Assembly (NCBI GenBank): GCA_002336915.1
Contig: DDET01000021.1
Location: 1-64,000 of the forward strand
Direction: 5' to 3'
DNA: 64,000 bases
Origin: Bacteroidetes bacterium UBA1947
GTDB lineage: Bacteria; Bacteroidota; Bacteroidia; Chitinophagales; Chitinophagaceae
In this document: one piece after another, positions 53,901-62,531 of the stretch
How positions within the stretch are numbered: the stretch's first letter is position 1
Layout of the letters: every line of letters starts with the position of its first letter
The notes under the pieces: model-generated
Databases searched by the model: none
What the model saw: only the letters and a program-made list of their open reading frames with translations
What the model was told of the DNA's origin: nothing
Translations under genes and position numbers: made by a program

Positions 53901-55536
53901 TTGTGCTCGTAAAAGGAAGCGCGTTGTAAGCATACGTGTATGGTGCCAGGCTACCTGTTCCTGTAAAACTAATAGTTCCATCGGAACCGCCGGGGCAGGT
54001 TGGCAGCGTAGAAGTAAGCGTTAAGAAGCTTGGGCCGGGAGGTGACACCAGCGTAATCACTGTGTCCTTGCTGCAACCTACATCATTGGTTGTGCGTATG
54101 GTATAAGTACCCGCCACGAGACTATCTGTAAGTGTATTGGTAAGGTTGATGTTCGTATGCACAACTGTAACCCCTTGCAATACCGTCTCAGTCCATGGCG
54201 ACACACCGGAGGCAACGGTGAACACCGCTTTCTTGGTACATGTTGCTGCCGATACGAGTGTAAATGTGTTGCCCGGGAGCGGTGCAATTATTATGGTGTA
54301 AGTTATCTGCTGATCGGCAGATAAAGGACATTCATTATCCTGGTAGTTTAGGGTGAATGTATAAGTACCAGCTGCTGCCAGGTTTGTATTCCAGGTGAAT
54401 ACACCTGTAGGCGCTGTGGTATGGTTGTTCGTTACAGTAAAGGTAGAACCTGCAGGCAGGCCACTCGCGCTATAATCAATTGTGTCACCATTTACGTCGG
54501 TAGGATTAATATTAAACGTAAACACACCTACATCTTTACACACCCTTATCGTCGTTGAATCGATCAACGTTACACCTGTAGCCGGTGCTGGATTTGTAAT
54601 TACGCCGGTAGGCGGATAATTACTACATGTGTTTAATACCACAATGGTCATTTCACGCTGGCTGGTACCTACAAGTACACCATTCCGGTACTCCTGTACT
54701 TCCATACATGCCAGTGATCGCTGAACAAGGTTTGGGGTGAAACTCATTTGGCCTGTAGTAGGAACATAAACAAAGGGGCTTGCGGCAAGCGGCGATGTTG
54801 CAGTATAAGGAACCTGGTAGTTGACACTTGGCGGGTTGGCAGGGTAACCTGTACCATCGCGGCCGGGTATCTGCACATAATAAAGGCTATCAAGATCCGG
54901 ATCAACTGAACCCGGTGCATAGTTTGCAGGAATATTGAGGCAGTAAAACGGAGTAGGAATAGAACCAAATACTGAAGAGCTATTCTGGCCACCTACTGCT
55001 GCAGTATTATTCAATTTTGCATCAAGCGTTATGATCGTGGTACCTGCGCCAACCACATTGGTAATGGTAGAGCTCCTGCCCGCCTGGGTAGCACCCATAT
55101 ATCCGTCAAAATGGAAACGCCAGTTTGCTGATGCATACGGTACCGTATAAACATAAGAGTAGATGAATTTCTTTATGCCCGGAATCACGTTATTCACGTT
55201 CGAGCAAGTAGTATTGTTCACATCTGCGGGACACACGGGCGTCACCTCGATACCAGCAATAGGCGGCTCTTCCGTAAGCGTCAGCGTGCTAACAACAGTA
55301 GTGCTGGGGTCATTATACACTTTCACCCTTGCTACCGCATTTTGCAGATTTGGGAAAGCCTGGCCGGCACAGTCGCCATATACTATTACGTATATTTTGT
55401 AGTCATTGTTCGCTACGTGTGTGTAGTACATGTCTATACCAAACACGTGAGTTGCAAAAGACTTAAGCGTTGAAAAAAGGAGGATGACTGCTACAAGACA
55501 AGAATAGCGCAGTGTCCGGAGTACATTTTTTTTCAT
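50941..55536 (-). CDS. Giant SprB-repeat surface protein with T9SS type B tail
   Basis: 1531 aa. Signal peptide MKKNVLRTLRYSCLVAVILL up to SFA, an N-terminal region of Ig-like domains (about 20-500), then about 12 SprB-type repeats of 76-79 residues (about 51255-54040 in DNA) with the core GGTPxYTYAxxxxPYxxSxx and GTYTxHIKDxxGCIKDT, and a C-terminal gliding-associated domain (YIPNAFTPNGDGKNDYFRPV ... IFNRFGQLVYTTTDVSSGWD ... GDITLIR), the type B T9SS signal. SprB repeats occur in the mobile adhesin that moves gliding cells. No PorP/SprF gene is next to it. The ATG at 55536 begins the signal peptide. Confidence 0.9.
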   Translation of the reverse strand: MKKNVLRTLRYSCLVAVILLFSTLKSFATHVFGIDMYYTHVANNDYKIYVIVYGDCAGQAFPNLQNAVARVKVYNDPSTTVVSTLTLTEEPPIAGIEVTPVCPADVNNTTCSNVNNVIPGIKKFIYSYVYTVPYASANWRFHFDGYMGATQAGRSSTITNVVGAGTTIITLDAKLNNTAAVGGQNSSSVFGSIPTPFYCLNIPANYAPGSVDPDLDSLYYVQIPGRDGTGYPANPPSVNYQVPYTATSPLAASPFVYVPTTGQMSFTPNLVQRSLACMEVQEYRNGVLVGTSQREMTIVVLNTCSNYPPTGVITNPAPATGVTLIDSTTIRVCKDVGVFTFNINPTDVNGDTIDYSASGLPAGSTFTVTNNHTTAPTGVFTWNTNLAAAGTYTFTLNYQDNECPLSADQQITYTIIIAPLPGNTFTLVSAATCTKKAVFTVASGVSPWTETVLQGVTVVHTNINLTNTLTDSLVAGTYTIRTTNDVGCSKDTVITLVSPPGPSFLTLTSTLPTCPGGSDGTISFTGTGSLAPYTYAYNALPFTSTTTYTGLAAGTYTLHIKDANLCIKDSVYTLGDGLPIYVNAQVKRPTCAGVANGQVILAAYNNNSPPYTYAIGAGPFTASGTFSALASGTYTFHVHNSTGCNKDTVITLTDSLAVHATLVITNVLCNGGNTGSITATGNNAVNPYTYALNAGPFSGVNTFPNLTAATYTVHILDAIGCTLDTNAVVTQPTVITGVPTVTNVLCNGASTGQIVMAASGGTPGYTYANGANPYGPSNTFAGLPAGTYTIHIKDANNCIKDVVTTITEPTVLRITQVAMAQPTCNGSANGTMTVSASGGTPGYTYAINVGPYGPSSTFIGLVAATYTLHVKDANGCIKDTTVTLAQPTPVTVTASVKKSTCATLGDGKVILSALGGTPTYTYAQGAGPYTASNTFTPLAAGTYIFHIKDSHGCIKDTSIAIVDSLNPVGIFNITNELCFGQSMGVIDVTGSGASAPYTFALDPNPYSPTNVFPNLPAGTYTVHIKDVNGCIKDTTVAVTEPPVLGFNITISRPTCFGYTNGSITAVGTGGTPAYTYALNSGGLSTVNVFSGLATSVDTVHIVDNNGCKYDSIMTVTQPSKLQIIDMMLTPPRCYSDENGIIQVFLAGGTPPYYYAVDFNSFGTSSSTGNLFAGFHDVHVKDANACPIDTNVYLKQPDPLVFAGANVTNPTCEGYADGAVTVTAAGGTPPYKYSQTQSDYTSASAFTGLPEGTYNFYAIDSSGCKHDTSITLTGLPHIVLEEPTITPTSCYNVPDGVIMINASGGVPPFTYQVDGQPTPPTANDIFTNQSAGYHIITVVDSKDCKKSTRVPVPQPDSITVKMHTNGNLCEGVDDNGAVYVDAKGGTPPYNYTWSTDTTRIVGTNSITGLPNGFYRVVIHDAHDCVASGEAEVQYDNCCTPYIPNAFTPNGDGKNDYFRPVYKGDMQLIKMSIFNRFGQLVYTTTDVSSGWDGTFNGVAQEMDTYFFYMEIICGNKGDVDNKQMIKGDITLIR

Positions 55537-55911
55537 AAAAATTTCGACAAAAAAGTTACAAATGTGTTTATACAAAATATTGTAAGGATATTCTATTCTA
55601 GTTTTAACAAGGTGATGAAGGGTAGAAAATATAGACGAACTTATCGAGCAAATCCTTTCTTATGTACAAAATCCCAATTCAAAAATACAGGGTATTAAAG
55701 ATACTATGAAAAATTAACAAAATCTTTTTTACACGCTAAACATAAAATCAGTCATTTAGATTCTCCAATGAAAAATTGATAAATAAGCCCTAATAGATTA
55801 ACAATATTTGAATTTATATGGAACTTAAGAAATAATTGACGTGAATGGCGGGAATTCAGGGGAGTATTGCAGGGACTTAACGATATATCACATGCGATTA
55901 AGTAAGATACT
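55537..55911. other. AT-rich intergenic region, no gene seen
   Basis: A 375-bp stretch between the flippase and the SprB-like gene. It must hold the SprB-like gene's promoter (a TATTTTTG box lies at 55680-55687 on the minus strand, without a matching -33). I see no ORF, repeat or strong hairpin. Confidence 0.5.
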
Positions 55912-57423
55912 TTAAAATAACCTCTTATTTGTCTTGATATTATCTATATATTTATTTAAATCGGCGGAAGGTTTTAGCAACAAGAGCAAAAAGGAATAAA
56001 CAAGAATAATGATCGCTGAGCGCAAGGTTATATCAATAAATACGTGTGTGTAACCGGTATCGCCAATATGGTTGATGTGGGGCAAATAATATCCTGCAAC
56101 AGCGGCCATTGCACCTGCCACTAGTACCCTCCAGGTTTTGTTGGTAAATGGCAACAGGCGCATTTTTTTCCACAGGAAGATCATTTTCGCAATATTGAAT
56201 ATTACCAGCGATAGCGTTGAACTCCACGCCGCACCATAAAAGCCGTAACGTGGAATGAATACGCGGTTGAAAATGATAGCTAATACAACCAGTAATATTG
56301 AAACATAAAAATTAAACTTGTACAGTCTGGATATGCTGATCAACTCATTATTCAAGCCACTTGCCATGTCTACCATCCTGCCGATCATTAATATCAGCAC
56401 AAGCGCCGAGACATCTTCATACCCATTAGCTAATACGGTTACAGCGCTTTGCAAATTGCAGCCTATCAGCAAAAACATAGCCATAGCTACTATCAATATG
56501 TTGATCCCCGAACGGTGGAAAAGGTCCTTGAGCGTGTGTTCTTCATTTTCGATATATGCCTTATTGAGTATAGGATAGGTTGCCGAAGTTATTGCCCTGT
56601 ATGGTATTACCATTAGTGTAGTAATATAAATAGCTACGCTGTAAACACCAACCGATCCCATTCCCTCCTTAGCCAGTGGCGCCAACATTAAGGAGTCTAC
56701 GTACCCCATAACATTTTGCGAAATACCGAACAGTAAATGGTACCAGGCGTAGTGGACCATCTCTTTATACTCTTCCCGACTAAATGCTTTCCAATTCGTT
56801 GATAATCCGAAATTGTCCGTTCGCCTTGCTATCAAAAGCATCACTAAAGGAGGTATTGCATATGTTAGAACAGTGCCTATAACAAAATCATGAAAGGAAA
56901 TGACTTTGTAATAATACAGCACAAGGATAACAATATTGCAAAGGCGCAGCAGCACTTCACGCATGAAAGCAGAAACCGCCACTTTGAACTGTGATATGAG
57001 GTACAAGTCGAGAAATGACATGAAGCTCCAGAACAAGACCAGCAAAGGCAACCATAGATAATATGTGTTTACAAATTCCCTATCGGCAGGTTGATACAGC
57101 CCCACGATCGTTTCTCGAAAAAGAACATAAGGGATAGTGAGCAGTATTGTTGTAGCCAAGGGTATGAACGTACAGATGGTTATTAGTACTTTTTTGCGCG
57201 GGTCATGCGAGCCATATCTCTGTGTAAAGGTGTAAGCAAGCGATGAAGAGCCCAGCAACACCACAAAATTCATTAGGGAGCCTTCAACTGTAAGATTTCT
57301 TGTCAAGCCATATCCCTGCTTGCTGAGCACATATGTAGACGCAACAACTATTAGGGCACCGAGGGCTGCACCTGTAAAAGTTACTATAGTTGTTTTAACT
57401 GATTGGCGGAATACTATGCCCAT
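55912..57423 (-). CDS. Oligosaccharide flippase-like membrane protein (Wzx/MATE superfamily)
   Basis: 503 aa with 12-14 hydrophobic segments spread evenly. The N-terminus (VKTTIVTFTGAALGALIVVA) and the repeated layout of helices match polysaccharide biosynthesis and O-antigen flippases of the MOP superfamily, which move lipid-linked oligosaccharides across the inner membrane. No glycosyltransferase cluster surrounds it. The final residues are basic (NIKTNKRLF). Confidence 0.85.
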   Translation of the reverse strand: MGIVFRQSVKTTIVTFTGAALGALIVVASTYVLSKQGYGLTRNLTVEGSLMNFVVLLGSSSLAYTFTQRYGSHDPRKKVLITICTFIPLATTILLTIPYVLFRETIVGLYQPADREFVNTYYLWLPLLVLFWSFMSFLDLYLISQFKVAVSAFMREVLLRLCNIVILVLYYYKVISFHDFVIGTVLTYAIPPLVMLLIARRTDNFGLSTNWKAFSREEYKEMVHYAWYHLLFGISQNVMGYVDSLMLAPLAKEGMGSVGVYSVAIYITTLMVIPYRAITSATYPILNKAYIENEEHTLKDLFHRSGINILIVAMAMFLLIGCNLQSAVTVLANGYEDVSALVLILMIGRMVDMASGLNNELISISRLYKFNFYVSILLVVLAIIFNRVFIPRYGFYGAAWSSTLSLVIFNIAKMIFLWKKMRLLPFTNKTWRVLVAGAMAAVAGYYLPHINHIGDTGYTHVFIDITLRSAIIILVYSFLLLLLKPSADLNKYIDNIKTNKRLF

Positions 57424-57500
57424 TGAGCATAAAGATAGTATTTACTGTATGCCAAAGTAAAAAGAGAAAAGCCAAAAATTGTATAAAACCCCGGGGCATT

Positions 57501-57538
57501 CAAAAAAACAAAAAGCCCCCCGCTTAGCCGGGGAGCTT
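57501..57538 (-). terminator. Terminator of the OmpA-family gene
   Basis: On the minus strand AAAGCTCCCCGGC pairs with GCGGGGGGCTTT around TAA, followed by TTTGTTTTTTTG. Confidence 0.7.
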
Positions 57539-57562
57539 TCTGCCTATTATAACCATTGATTT

Positions 57563-59848
57563 TTATTGTCTCAGTTTCAGGTCCATTGCCACGCGGCGGT
57601 TCTGGGCCTTTCCTTTAGAGGTCTTGTTGCTGGCTACAGGTTGTGTATCACCATAGCCATGTGTTTCAAGCCTGCTTGTTGCAATGCCTTTGCCTACGAA
57701 GTAATTCTTCACAGCATCTGCACGGCCTTGTGACAATATCATATTCTTATCGGGCTTGCCTACGTTATCAGTATGGCCATCTATGGTCATATAATAATCA
57801 GGATAATCATTCAGTATTTTCACAATTTCATCCAGCAGCGGGAAAGACTTAGGCTTGATGATCGTTTTACCGGTTTCAAACTGTATAGCCGTAGCCGCAA
57901 ATGCAAGGCGTTTTTTCACCTCTATACTTACTTCAGGGCAACCGTGATTAGCAACAGTTCCTCTTACAGTAGGGCATTTATCTTCGTTATCAGCTATACC
58001 ATCGCCATCCGTATCAGGACAACCGTGATTAGCTATCGGGCCCGGAGCGTTAGGACAAGCATCATCCTTATCAGCTAACCCATCACCGTCGCTATCAGGA
58101 CAACCTTTGAATTGTGCCAGACCTTTCTGGTCAGGGCAAGCATCATCAATATCAGCTATACCATCGCCATCACGGTCAGGGCAACCGCCCATTGCAAGCG
58201 TACCTGCTTCCGTAGGACATCTGTCAGATGCATCTGCTATACTATCAAGATCAGCATCAGGGCAACCCATTGCTGTTTTGGAACCTGCGACTGTAGGACA
58301 TTTATCCGAAGTATCAGGTATACCATCGTGGTCGGTATCAGGATCAGGGCAGCCCATGAATTCCCAAACACCTTTTACACCGGGGCATTTATCCTTCTTG
58401 TTTGAAACAAGGTCGCCATCGCTATCTTTAGGTTTTTTGTTATTTATCAATGGTACAGAAACACCAAAGTAGAAGTTTGCACCATAGGCTGAGTTAGTGA
58501 ACAGGCCGAGGATATCATCGGTACCTATTATAAAGCCTCCCACGCGCACGCCTAAACCTGCCTTGAAGCCTTTATTCACAAAGTTGTATGTAAGTGGCAA
58601 ACCGAGGCTTACGGCACGAATATCATAACGCGGAGTAAGCGTAAGCTGACTGTAGTACGAGTTACCAATATTATCCCTGTTTGCAATGTTGCCTATATAA
58701 CTAAGGTTTGCGTACAGGTTGTTTACTATCTGGTAGTCGATCCCAAGTACTATTGCTGTAGGTAAGTGAACGGTTGTAGATGCTGTGCTAGAGTCAATAT
58801 GCATACCACGATTACCGGCATAGCGCCTGAAATCACTGTAGCCGGCCTTTAAGCTGTCGGAAAGCTCACTGCCATTGAAGGTACTTGTGGTGCCCGGGTT
58901 TGCTATTATGTATGTCTTGTTGGAGGTACCGTTATATTTAATTGACCCAACATCGGTAATGGCGGCAGAAAGACGTAACTTATAGGTATTACGCCCGCGG
59001 TCGATAATACCCTTTTTACCGTCCATATCATACTTATACTTATCGATATTGGGGCTATACTCGTAGACAAATCCAAGGTCGCCGCCTACTCCTTTACCAC
59101 CGCCGTCAAAAATATTGCTGAAAATATCACCGCCATTTGCAAAGGCAGTACCGTTGCTCGACAGGTTGAGCGTAGTATTTTTGACAACCAACTGATCGTT
59201 TGCCGCAGTATAATGCGCTTCCAGGTTATCGCTTTGGAAAGTACCATAAGCAGCGCCCAGCAGATAGCGTACCGTAAGCCCGCCTTTTAGCGTATTCTTG
59301 CCATTGCTGTACAAAACGTGGCCAAAAGTAAGGCCTAGTTCACCCCAGCCATGTGCCGTATAATTAAACTTCCCAGTCCCGGGATTTATATCATAATTTT
59401 CCTGGTCATTCGCGTTTGTGGTGGTTCTGTACAAATCACGATCAAAATTATTGAACTGGCTAAAGGCACGAAGGCGTGTAGTTAGCGCGATACTGCTCTT
59501 TGTACCGAGGCCCAGCAAAAAGCCCGGTCCACGAACCTCTGCATAAGGAAGCAGCATGTTGAATTTACCTGTATTGTTCTGGTTGATAATATCACTAAGC
59601 TTAGGGTCGCTGCCCAGGCCCTTAAAGATATTGCTTGAGTTAATAGTACCGAGGTTGTTATCTACACCAAAATTCAGTGAGAACAGGTCGATCACCAGTT
59701 TTTGCCTGGAATCGGCGATACTGGCCGGATTAATGTAGATGCCGTTAGTACCGCTCCAGTTACTGGTGGCGATACCCATGTAGCGCTGGGCTTGCCCCAT
59801 GAACGGCAAAAGCATGACAGCTAAAATTACGAGTAGATTTTTTTTCAT
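57563..59848 (-). CDS. OmpA family protein with DUF5723 domain and TSP3 repeats
   Basis: 761 aa. Signal peptide MKKNLLVILAVMLLPFMGQAQ, N-terminal DUF5723-type barrel (about 22-470, RYMGIATSNWSGTNGIYINP), six thrombospondin type 3 calcium-binding repeats (about 478-645; DSDGDGLADKDDACP, DTDGDGIADNEDKCP) and a peptidoglycan-binding OmpA domain (about 655-761; TIDGHTDNVGKPDKNMILSQ, YGDTQPVASNKTSKGKAQNR). An outer-membrane barrel tied to the cell wall by its OmpA end, with a rigid Ca-loaded stalk between. Confidence 0.92.
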   Translation of the reverse strand: MKKNLLVILAVMLLPFMGQAQRYMGIATSNWSGTNGIYINPASIADSRQKLVIDLFSLNFGVDNNLGTINSSNIFKGLGSDPKLSDIINQNNTGKFNMLLPYAEVRGPGFLLGLGTKSSIALTTRLRAFSQFNNFDRDLYRTTTNANDQENYDINPGTGKFNYTAHGWGELGLTFGHVLYSNGKNTLKGGLTVRYLLGAAYGTFQSDNLEAHYTAANDQLVVKNTTLNLSSNGTAFANGGDIFSNIFDGGGKGVGGDLGFVYEYSPNIDKYKYDMDGKKGIIDRGRNTYKLRLSAAITDVGSIKYNGTSNKTYIIANPGTTSTFNGSELSDSLKAGYSDFRRYAGNRGMHIDSSTASTTVHLPTAIVLGIDYQIVNNLYANLSYIGNIANRDNIGNSYYSQLTLTPRYDIRAVSLGLPLTYNFVNKGFKAGLGVRVGGFIIGTDDILGLFTNSAYGANFYFGVSVPLINNKKPKDSDGDLVSNKKDKCPGVKGVWEFMGCPDPDTDHDGIPDTSDKCPTVAGSKTAMGCPDADLDSIADASDRCPTEAGTLAMGGCPDRDGDGIADIDDACPDQKGLAQFKGCPDSDGDGLADKDDACPNAPGPIANHGCPDTDGDGIADNEDKCPTVRGTVANHGCPEVSIEVKKRLAFAATAIQFETGKTIIKPKSFPLLDEIVKILNDYPDYYMTIDGHTDNVGKPDKNMILSQGRADAVKNYFVGKGIATSRLETHGYGDTQPVASNKTSKGKAQNRRVAMDLKLRQ

Positions 59849-60038
59849 ACGTTGTCTTGTGTTTAAATAGTAATGGATGTATCTATTTTAAAAATGTAAA
59901 TATATTAAATTTTAATGGCTAATCCGCGCATTCTCCTTTCTCTTGCAAAAATAGAGCCACGATCGTGAAAATGCCATACTACATTTATGGTATTTTCTAT
60001 TAAGTGCCGGTACGGATAGTAATTTGAGATTAAAAAAA

Positions 60039-60067
60039 TAAGGGCTAACCAATACGGTTAGCCCTTA
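60039..60067 (-). terminator. Terminator of the rplM-rpsI-rpsB-tsf operon
   Basis: TAAGGGCTAACC / GGTTAGCCCTTA perfect 12-bp stem with loop AATAC, followed on the minus strand by a TTTTTTTA tract; 20 bp past the tsf stop. Confidence 0.85.
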
Positions 60068-60087
60068 CACTAAATTTTAATTATTAA

Positions 60088-60927
60088 CTAGCCTACAGCT
60101 ATACGCTTAAAGCTTACTACGGTCAGTCCTGCTTCTACCGATTTCAGGTAGTCGCCTACCGTCTTGCCATTGTCTTTTACGAAAGCCTGTGGCAACAGTG
60201 TGTTTTCTTTGAAGAATTTGTTCAGTTTACCGGCAGCTATTTTCTCCACCATGTCACCTGTTTTGCCTTCAGCCATTACTTGCTCAACAGCAATAGCCCT
60301 TTCGCGCTCCAGTGTTTCAGCGGGGATATTGTCTGCATCAACAGCCAGCGGGTTCATTGCAGCTATCTGCATAGCCACATCCTTACCTGCTGCGATCACG
60401 TTTTCATTAGGCGCATTGTTCAACCCTACCAGCACACCTATGCGATAACCTGCGTGGATGTATGGGACAACTGTTGCAGCTGATACCTGCTCAAAACGGA
60501 TGATGTCAATTTTCTCACCTATTTTAGCAACCATTTCCAGCAGTTTTTCGCCCACTGTAGCACCCTGCATAGGCTGTGCCTTAAGGTCATCAATAGTGGT
60601 TACTTTAGAGCTTAAAGCGATATCGCCTATTTCCTGTGCAAAGTCAACGAACTCCTGGTTCTTAGCCACGAAGTCTGTTTCCGAGCTCAGGTTCACAATA
60701 ACACCATATGTATTATCAGCAGAAGCTTTAGCTATTGCCACACCTTCTTTGGCTTCACGGTCGCTACGGTTTGCAGCTACTTTCTGGCCTTTTTTGCGCA
60801 GGTAGTCAATTGCTTTTTCAAAATCGCCTTCGCTCTCAGTAAGCGCTTTGCGGCAATCCATCATTCCCGCACCTGTTTGCTGGCGCAGTTTGTTCACATC
60901 TGCTGCAGATATTGTTACAGTACTCAT
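60088..60927 (-). CDS. tsf: Elongation factor Ts
   Basis: 279 aa, typical EF-Ts length; GDP/GTP exchange factor for EF-Tu. N-terminal UBA-like helix region DVNKLRQQTGAGMMDCRKAL followed by TESEGDFEKAIDYLRKKGQK, then the core SSETDFVAKNQEFVDFAQEI and YIHAGYRIGVLVGL. Last gene of the ribosomal operon, 133 bp after rpsB, a gap with two hairpins. Its leader has AAAAGGAAATA-ATG. Confidence 0.97.
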   Translation of the reverse strand: MSTVTISAADVNKLRQQTGAGMMDCRKALTESEGDFEKAIDYLRKKGQKVAANRSDREAKEGVAIAKASADNTYGVIVNLSSETDFVAKNQEFVDFAQEIGDIALSSKVTTIDDLKAQPMQGATVGEKLLEMVAKIGEKIDIIRFEQVSAATVVPYIHAGYRIGVLVGLNNAPNENVIAAGKDVAMQIAAMNPLAVDADNIPAETLERERAIAVEQVMAEGKTGDMVEKIAAGKLNKFFKENTLLPQAFVKDNGKTVGDYLKSVEAGLTVVSFKRIAVG

Positions 60928-60968
60928 TATTTCCTTTTTATTTAATGTTTACAATAATTTTGGTAAGG

Positions 60969-61033
60969 TGCCCCGCTGGTCAGGGCGGGCAAAATTCGCA
61001 TTTTATCATTAAAGCCCCAAAAGAGGGGCTTTA
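60969..61033 (-). promoter_or_regulatory. Two hairpins between rpsB and tsf
   Basis: TAAAGCCCC / GGGGCTTTA (61010-61033) and TGCCCGC / GCGGGGCA with a bulge (60969-60991) lie in the rpsB-tsf gap. Neither has a T tract on the minus strand, so they look like processing, stability or attenuation elements that could set the S2 to EF-Ts ratio, rather than true terminators. Confidence 0.4.
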
Positions 61034-61060
61034 AGGCTGTATTAATATTCCTTATACTTT

Positions 61061-62062
61061 TTATCGTTTTACTGAGGGCCTTGTGCCACCGCCACCAGGA
61101 CGGCTGCCTGCACCACCGGGACGGCTACCACCGCCACCTGCGCCGCCGCGATTACCACCGCCACCAGCACCACCACGACCGGCACCACCACCTGCACCGC
61201 CACGGCCTGCGCCGCCACCTGTACCACGGCCTGCGCCACCACCGGCACCTGCACCTGCACCACGGCGACGGCCTTTGCCACCACCTTTACCATCTTCTTC
61301 CTCTATTTCAAGGCCACGCATTCTTTCGTTAGTTTCTTCAGTGCCTGCTTCATCTTCCTCTTTCACCTGGCTGCGTTCCTGCAAGCCTTCCATGATAGCG
61401 GCAATGATATACTCGGTAATGATAGCTATTGATTTCGTAGCATCGTCGTTCGATGGGATAGCATAGTCAACCTTGGTAGGGTCGCTGTTGGTATCTACCA
61501 TCGCAAAGGTTGTTATGCCCAGGCGTTTTGCTTCAGCAAGAGCAATATGCTCGTGGCTGATATCGCAAATGAACAAAGCTGTAGGAGTACGGCCCATCTG
61601 TGAGATACCGCCCAGTACTTTCTCCATTTTTTCCTTGCTGCGGGTCAATGTCAGACGCTCCTTTTTAGTTACGCTGTCCATAGTACCGTCCTGCAGCATT
61701 TTTTCTATGCTCTGCATTTTCTTTACGCTCTTGCGGATAGTAGAGAAGTTGGTAAGCATGCCACCCAGCCAGCGCTCGGTAACGAAAGGCATATTTATTT
61801 TTGCAGCTGCTTCAGCCACTATTTCTTTAGCCTGTTTTTTGGTAGCTACGAACATGATCTTCTTACCGCTCTTAGCGATAGATTTCAGTGCAGCAGCAGC
61901 TTCATCAAGGCCTTCAATAGTTTTATTGAGGTCTATTATATGGATGCCGTTCTTTTCTGCAAAGATGTACGGCAGCATTTTTGGGTTCCACTTTTTCTTC
62001 AGGTGGCCAAAATGTACACCGGCTTCTAACAGTTGCTGGTGCAGGCTTTTATTATCTTCCAT
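61061..62062 (-). CDS. rpsB: 30S ribosomal protein S2 with long Gly/Arg-rich C-terminal tail
   Basis: 333 aa. Residues 1-232 are a normal S2 (LLEAGVHFGHLKKKWNPKML, FVATKKQAKE, VTERWLGGMLTNFSTI, DTNSDPTKVDYAIPSNDDA). Then come an acidic linker (234-257, EEDEAGTEETNERMRGLEIE) and a Gly/Ala/Arg tail (258-333) built from units such as GAGRGGAGG, ending in GGSRPGGAGSRPGGGGTRPS. S2 in most bacteria stops near 230-260 residues. The tail has an RGG-like look and should be disordered and basic. The DNA under it is GC-rich and repetitive (61064-61291). Third gene of the operon, 48 bp after rpsI. Confidence 0.95.
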   Translation of the reverse strand: MEDNKSLHQQLLEAGVHFGHLKKKWNPKMLPYIFAEKNGIHIIDLNKTIEGLDEAAAALKSIAKSGKKIMFVATKKQAKEIVAEAAAKINMPFVTERWLGGMLTNFSTIRKSVKKMQSIEKMLQDGTMDSVTKKERLTLTRSKEKMEKVLGGISQMGRTPTALFICDISHEHIALAEAKRLGITTFAMVDTNSDPTKVDYAIPSNDDATKSIAIITEYIIAAIMEGLQERSQVKEEDEAGTEETNERMRGLEIEEEDGKGGGKGRRRGAGAGAGGGAGRGTGGGAGRGGAGGGAGRGGAGGGGNRGGAGGGGSRPGGAGSRPGGGGTRPSVKR

Positions 62063-62110
62063 TTGAATAATTTCTTGTCGGTTAAAAAAATAAAGAATAC
62101 GAGCCAGCGA

Positions 62111-62500
62111 CTAACGTTTAGAGAACTGGAAGCTACGGCGTGCTTTCGCTTTACCAAATTTCTTACGTTCTACAGAGCGTGGGTCACGCGTCATCAGTCC
62201 TTGCTTTTTCAGCATAGGGCGATAATCTTCGCTCACCTGGCACAATGCACGGGCTATACCCATTTTTATCGCTTCGGCTTGTCCTTTAGGGCCACCGCCT
62301 TGCACGTTCACTACCACGTCGAAAGAAGCAGTCTGCTCAACCGTTTTGAACGGAAGCTCAACCTGGTTCTGCAGGTACATGATGGGGAAGTATGCTTTAT
62401 ATTCTTTGTCATTAACCGTGATGTTGCCGGTACCTTTGCTCATGTAAACACGTGCAACGGCTTCTTTACGGCGACCAACGGCATTTTTTTGCTTTTCCAT
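62111..62500 (-). CDS. rpsI: 30S ribosomal protein S9
   Basis: 129 aa; full S9 sequence with AVGRRKEAVARVYMSKGTGN, GGGPKGQAEAIKMGIARAL and the basic C-terminus KKFGKAKARRSFQFSKR that reaches the P site. It lies 31 bp downstream of rplM. Confidence 0.98.
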   Translation of the reverse strand: MEKQKNAVGRRKEAVARVYMSKGTGNITVNDKEYKAYFPIMYLQNQVELPFKTVEQTASFDVVVNVQGGGPKGQAEAIKMGIARALCQVSEDYRPMLKKQGLMTRDPRSVERKKFGKAKARRSFQFSKR

Positions 62501-62531
62501 TTATCTTGAATGGTTTTGTACTATTGTGTAA

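Noticed and set aside
55537..55911. Hidden small gene upstream of the SprB-like gene
   Set aside because: All frames are short and AT-driven; nothing protein-like found.
61083..61466. Pro-rich plus-strand frame opposite rpsB
   Set aside because: It is the reverse complement of the Gly/Arg tail code; open only because the repeat lacks stops.
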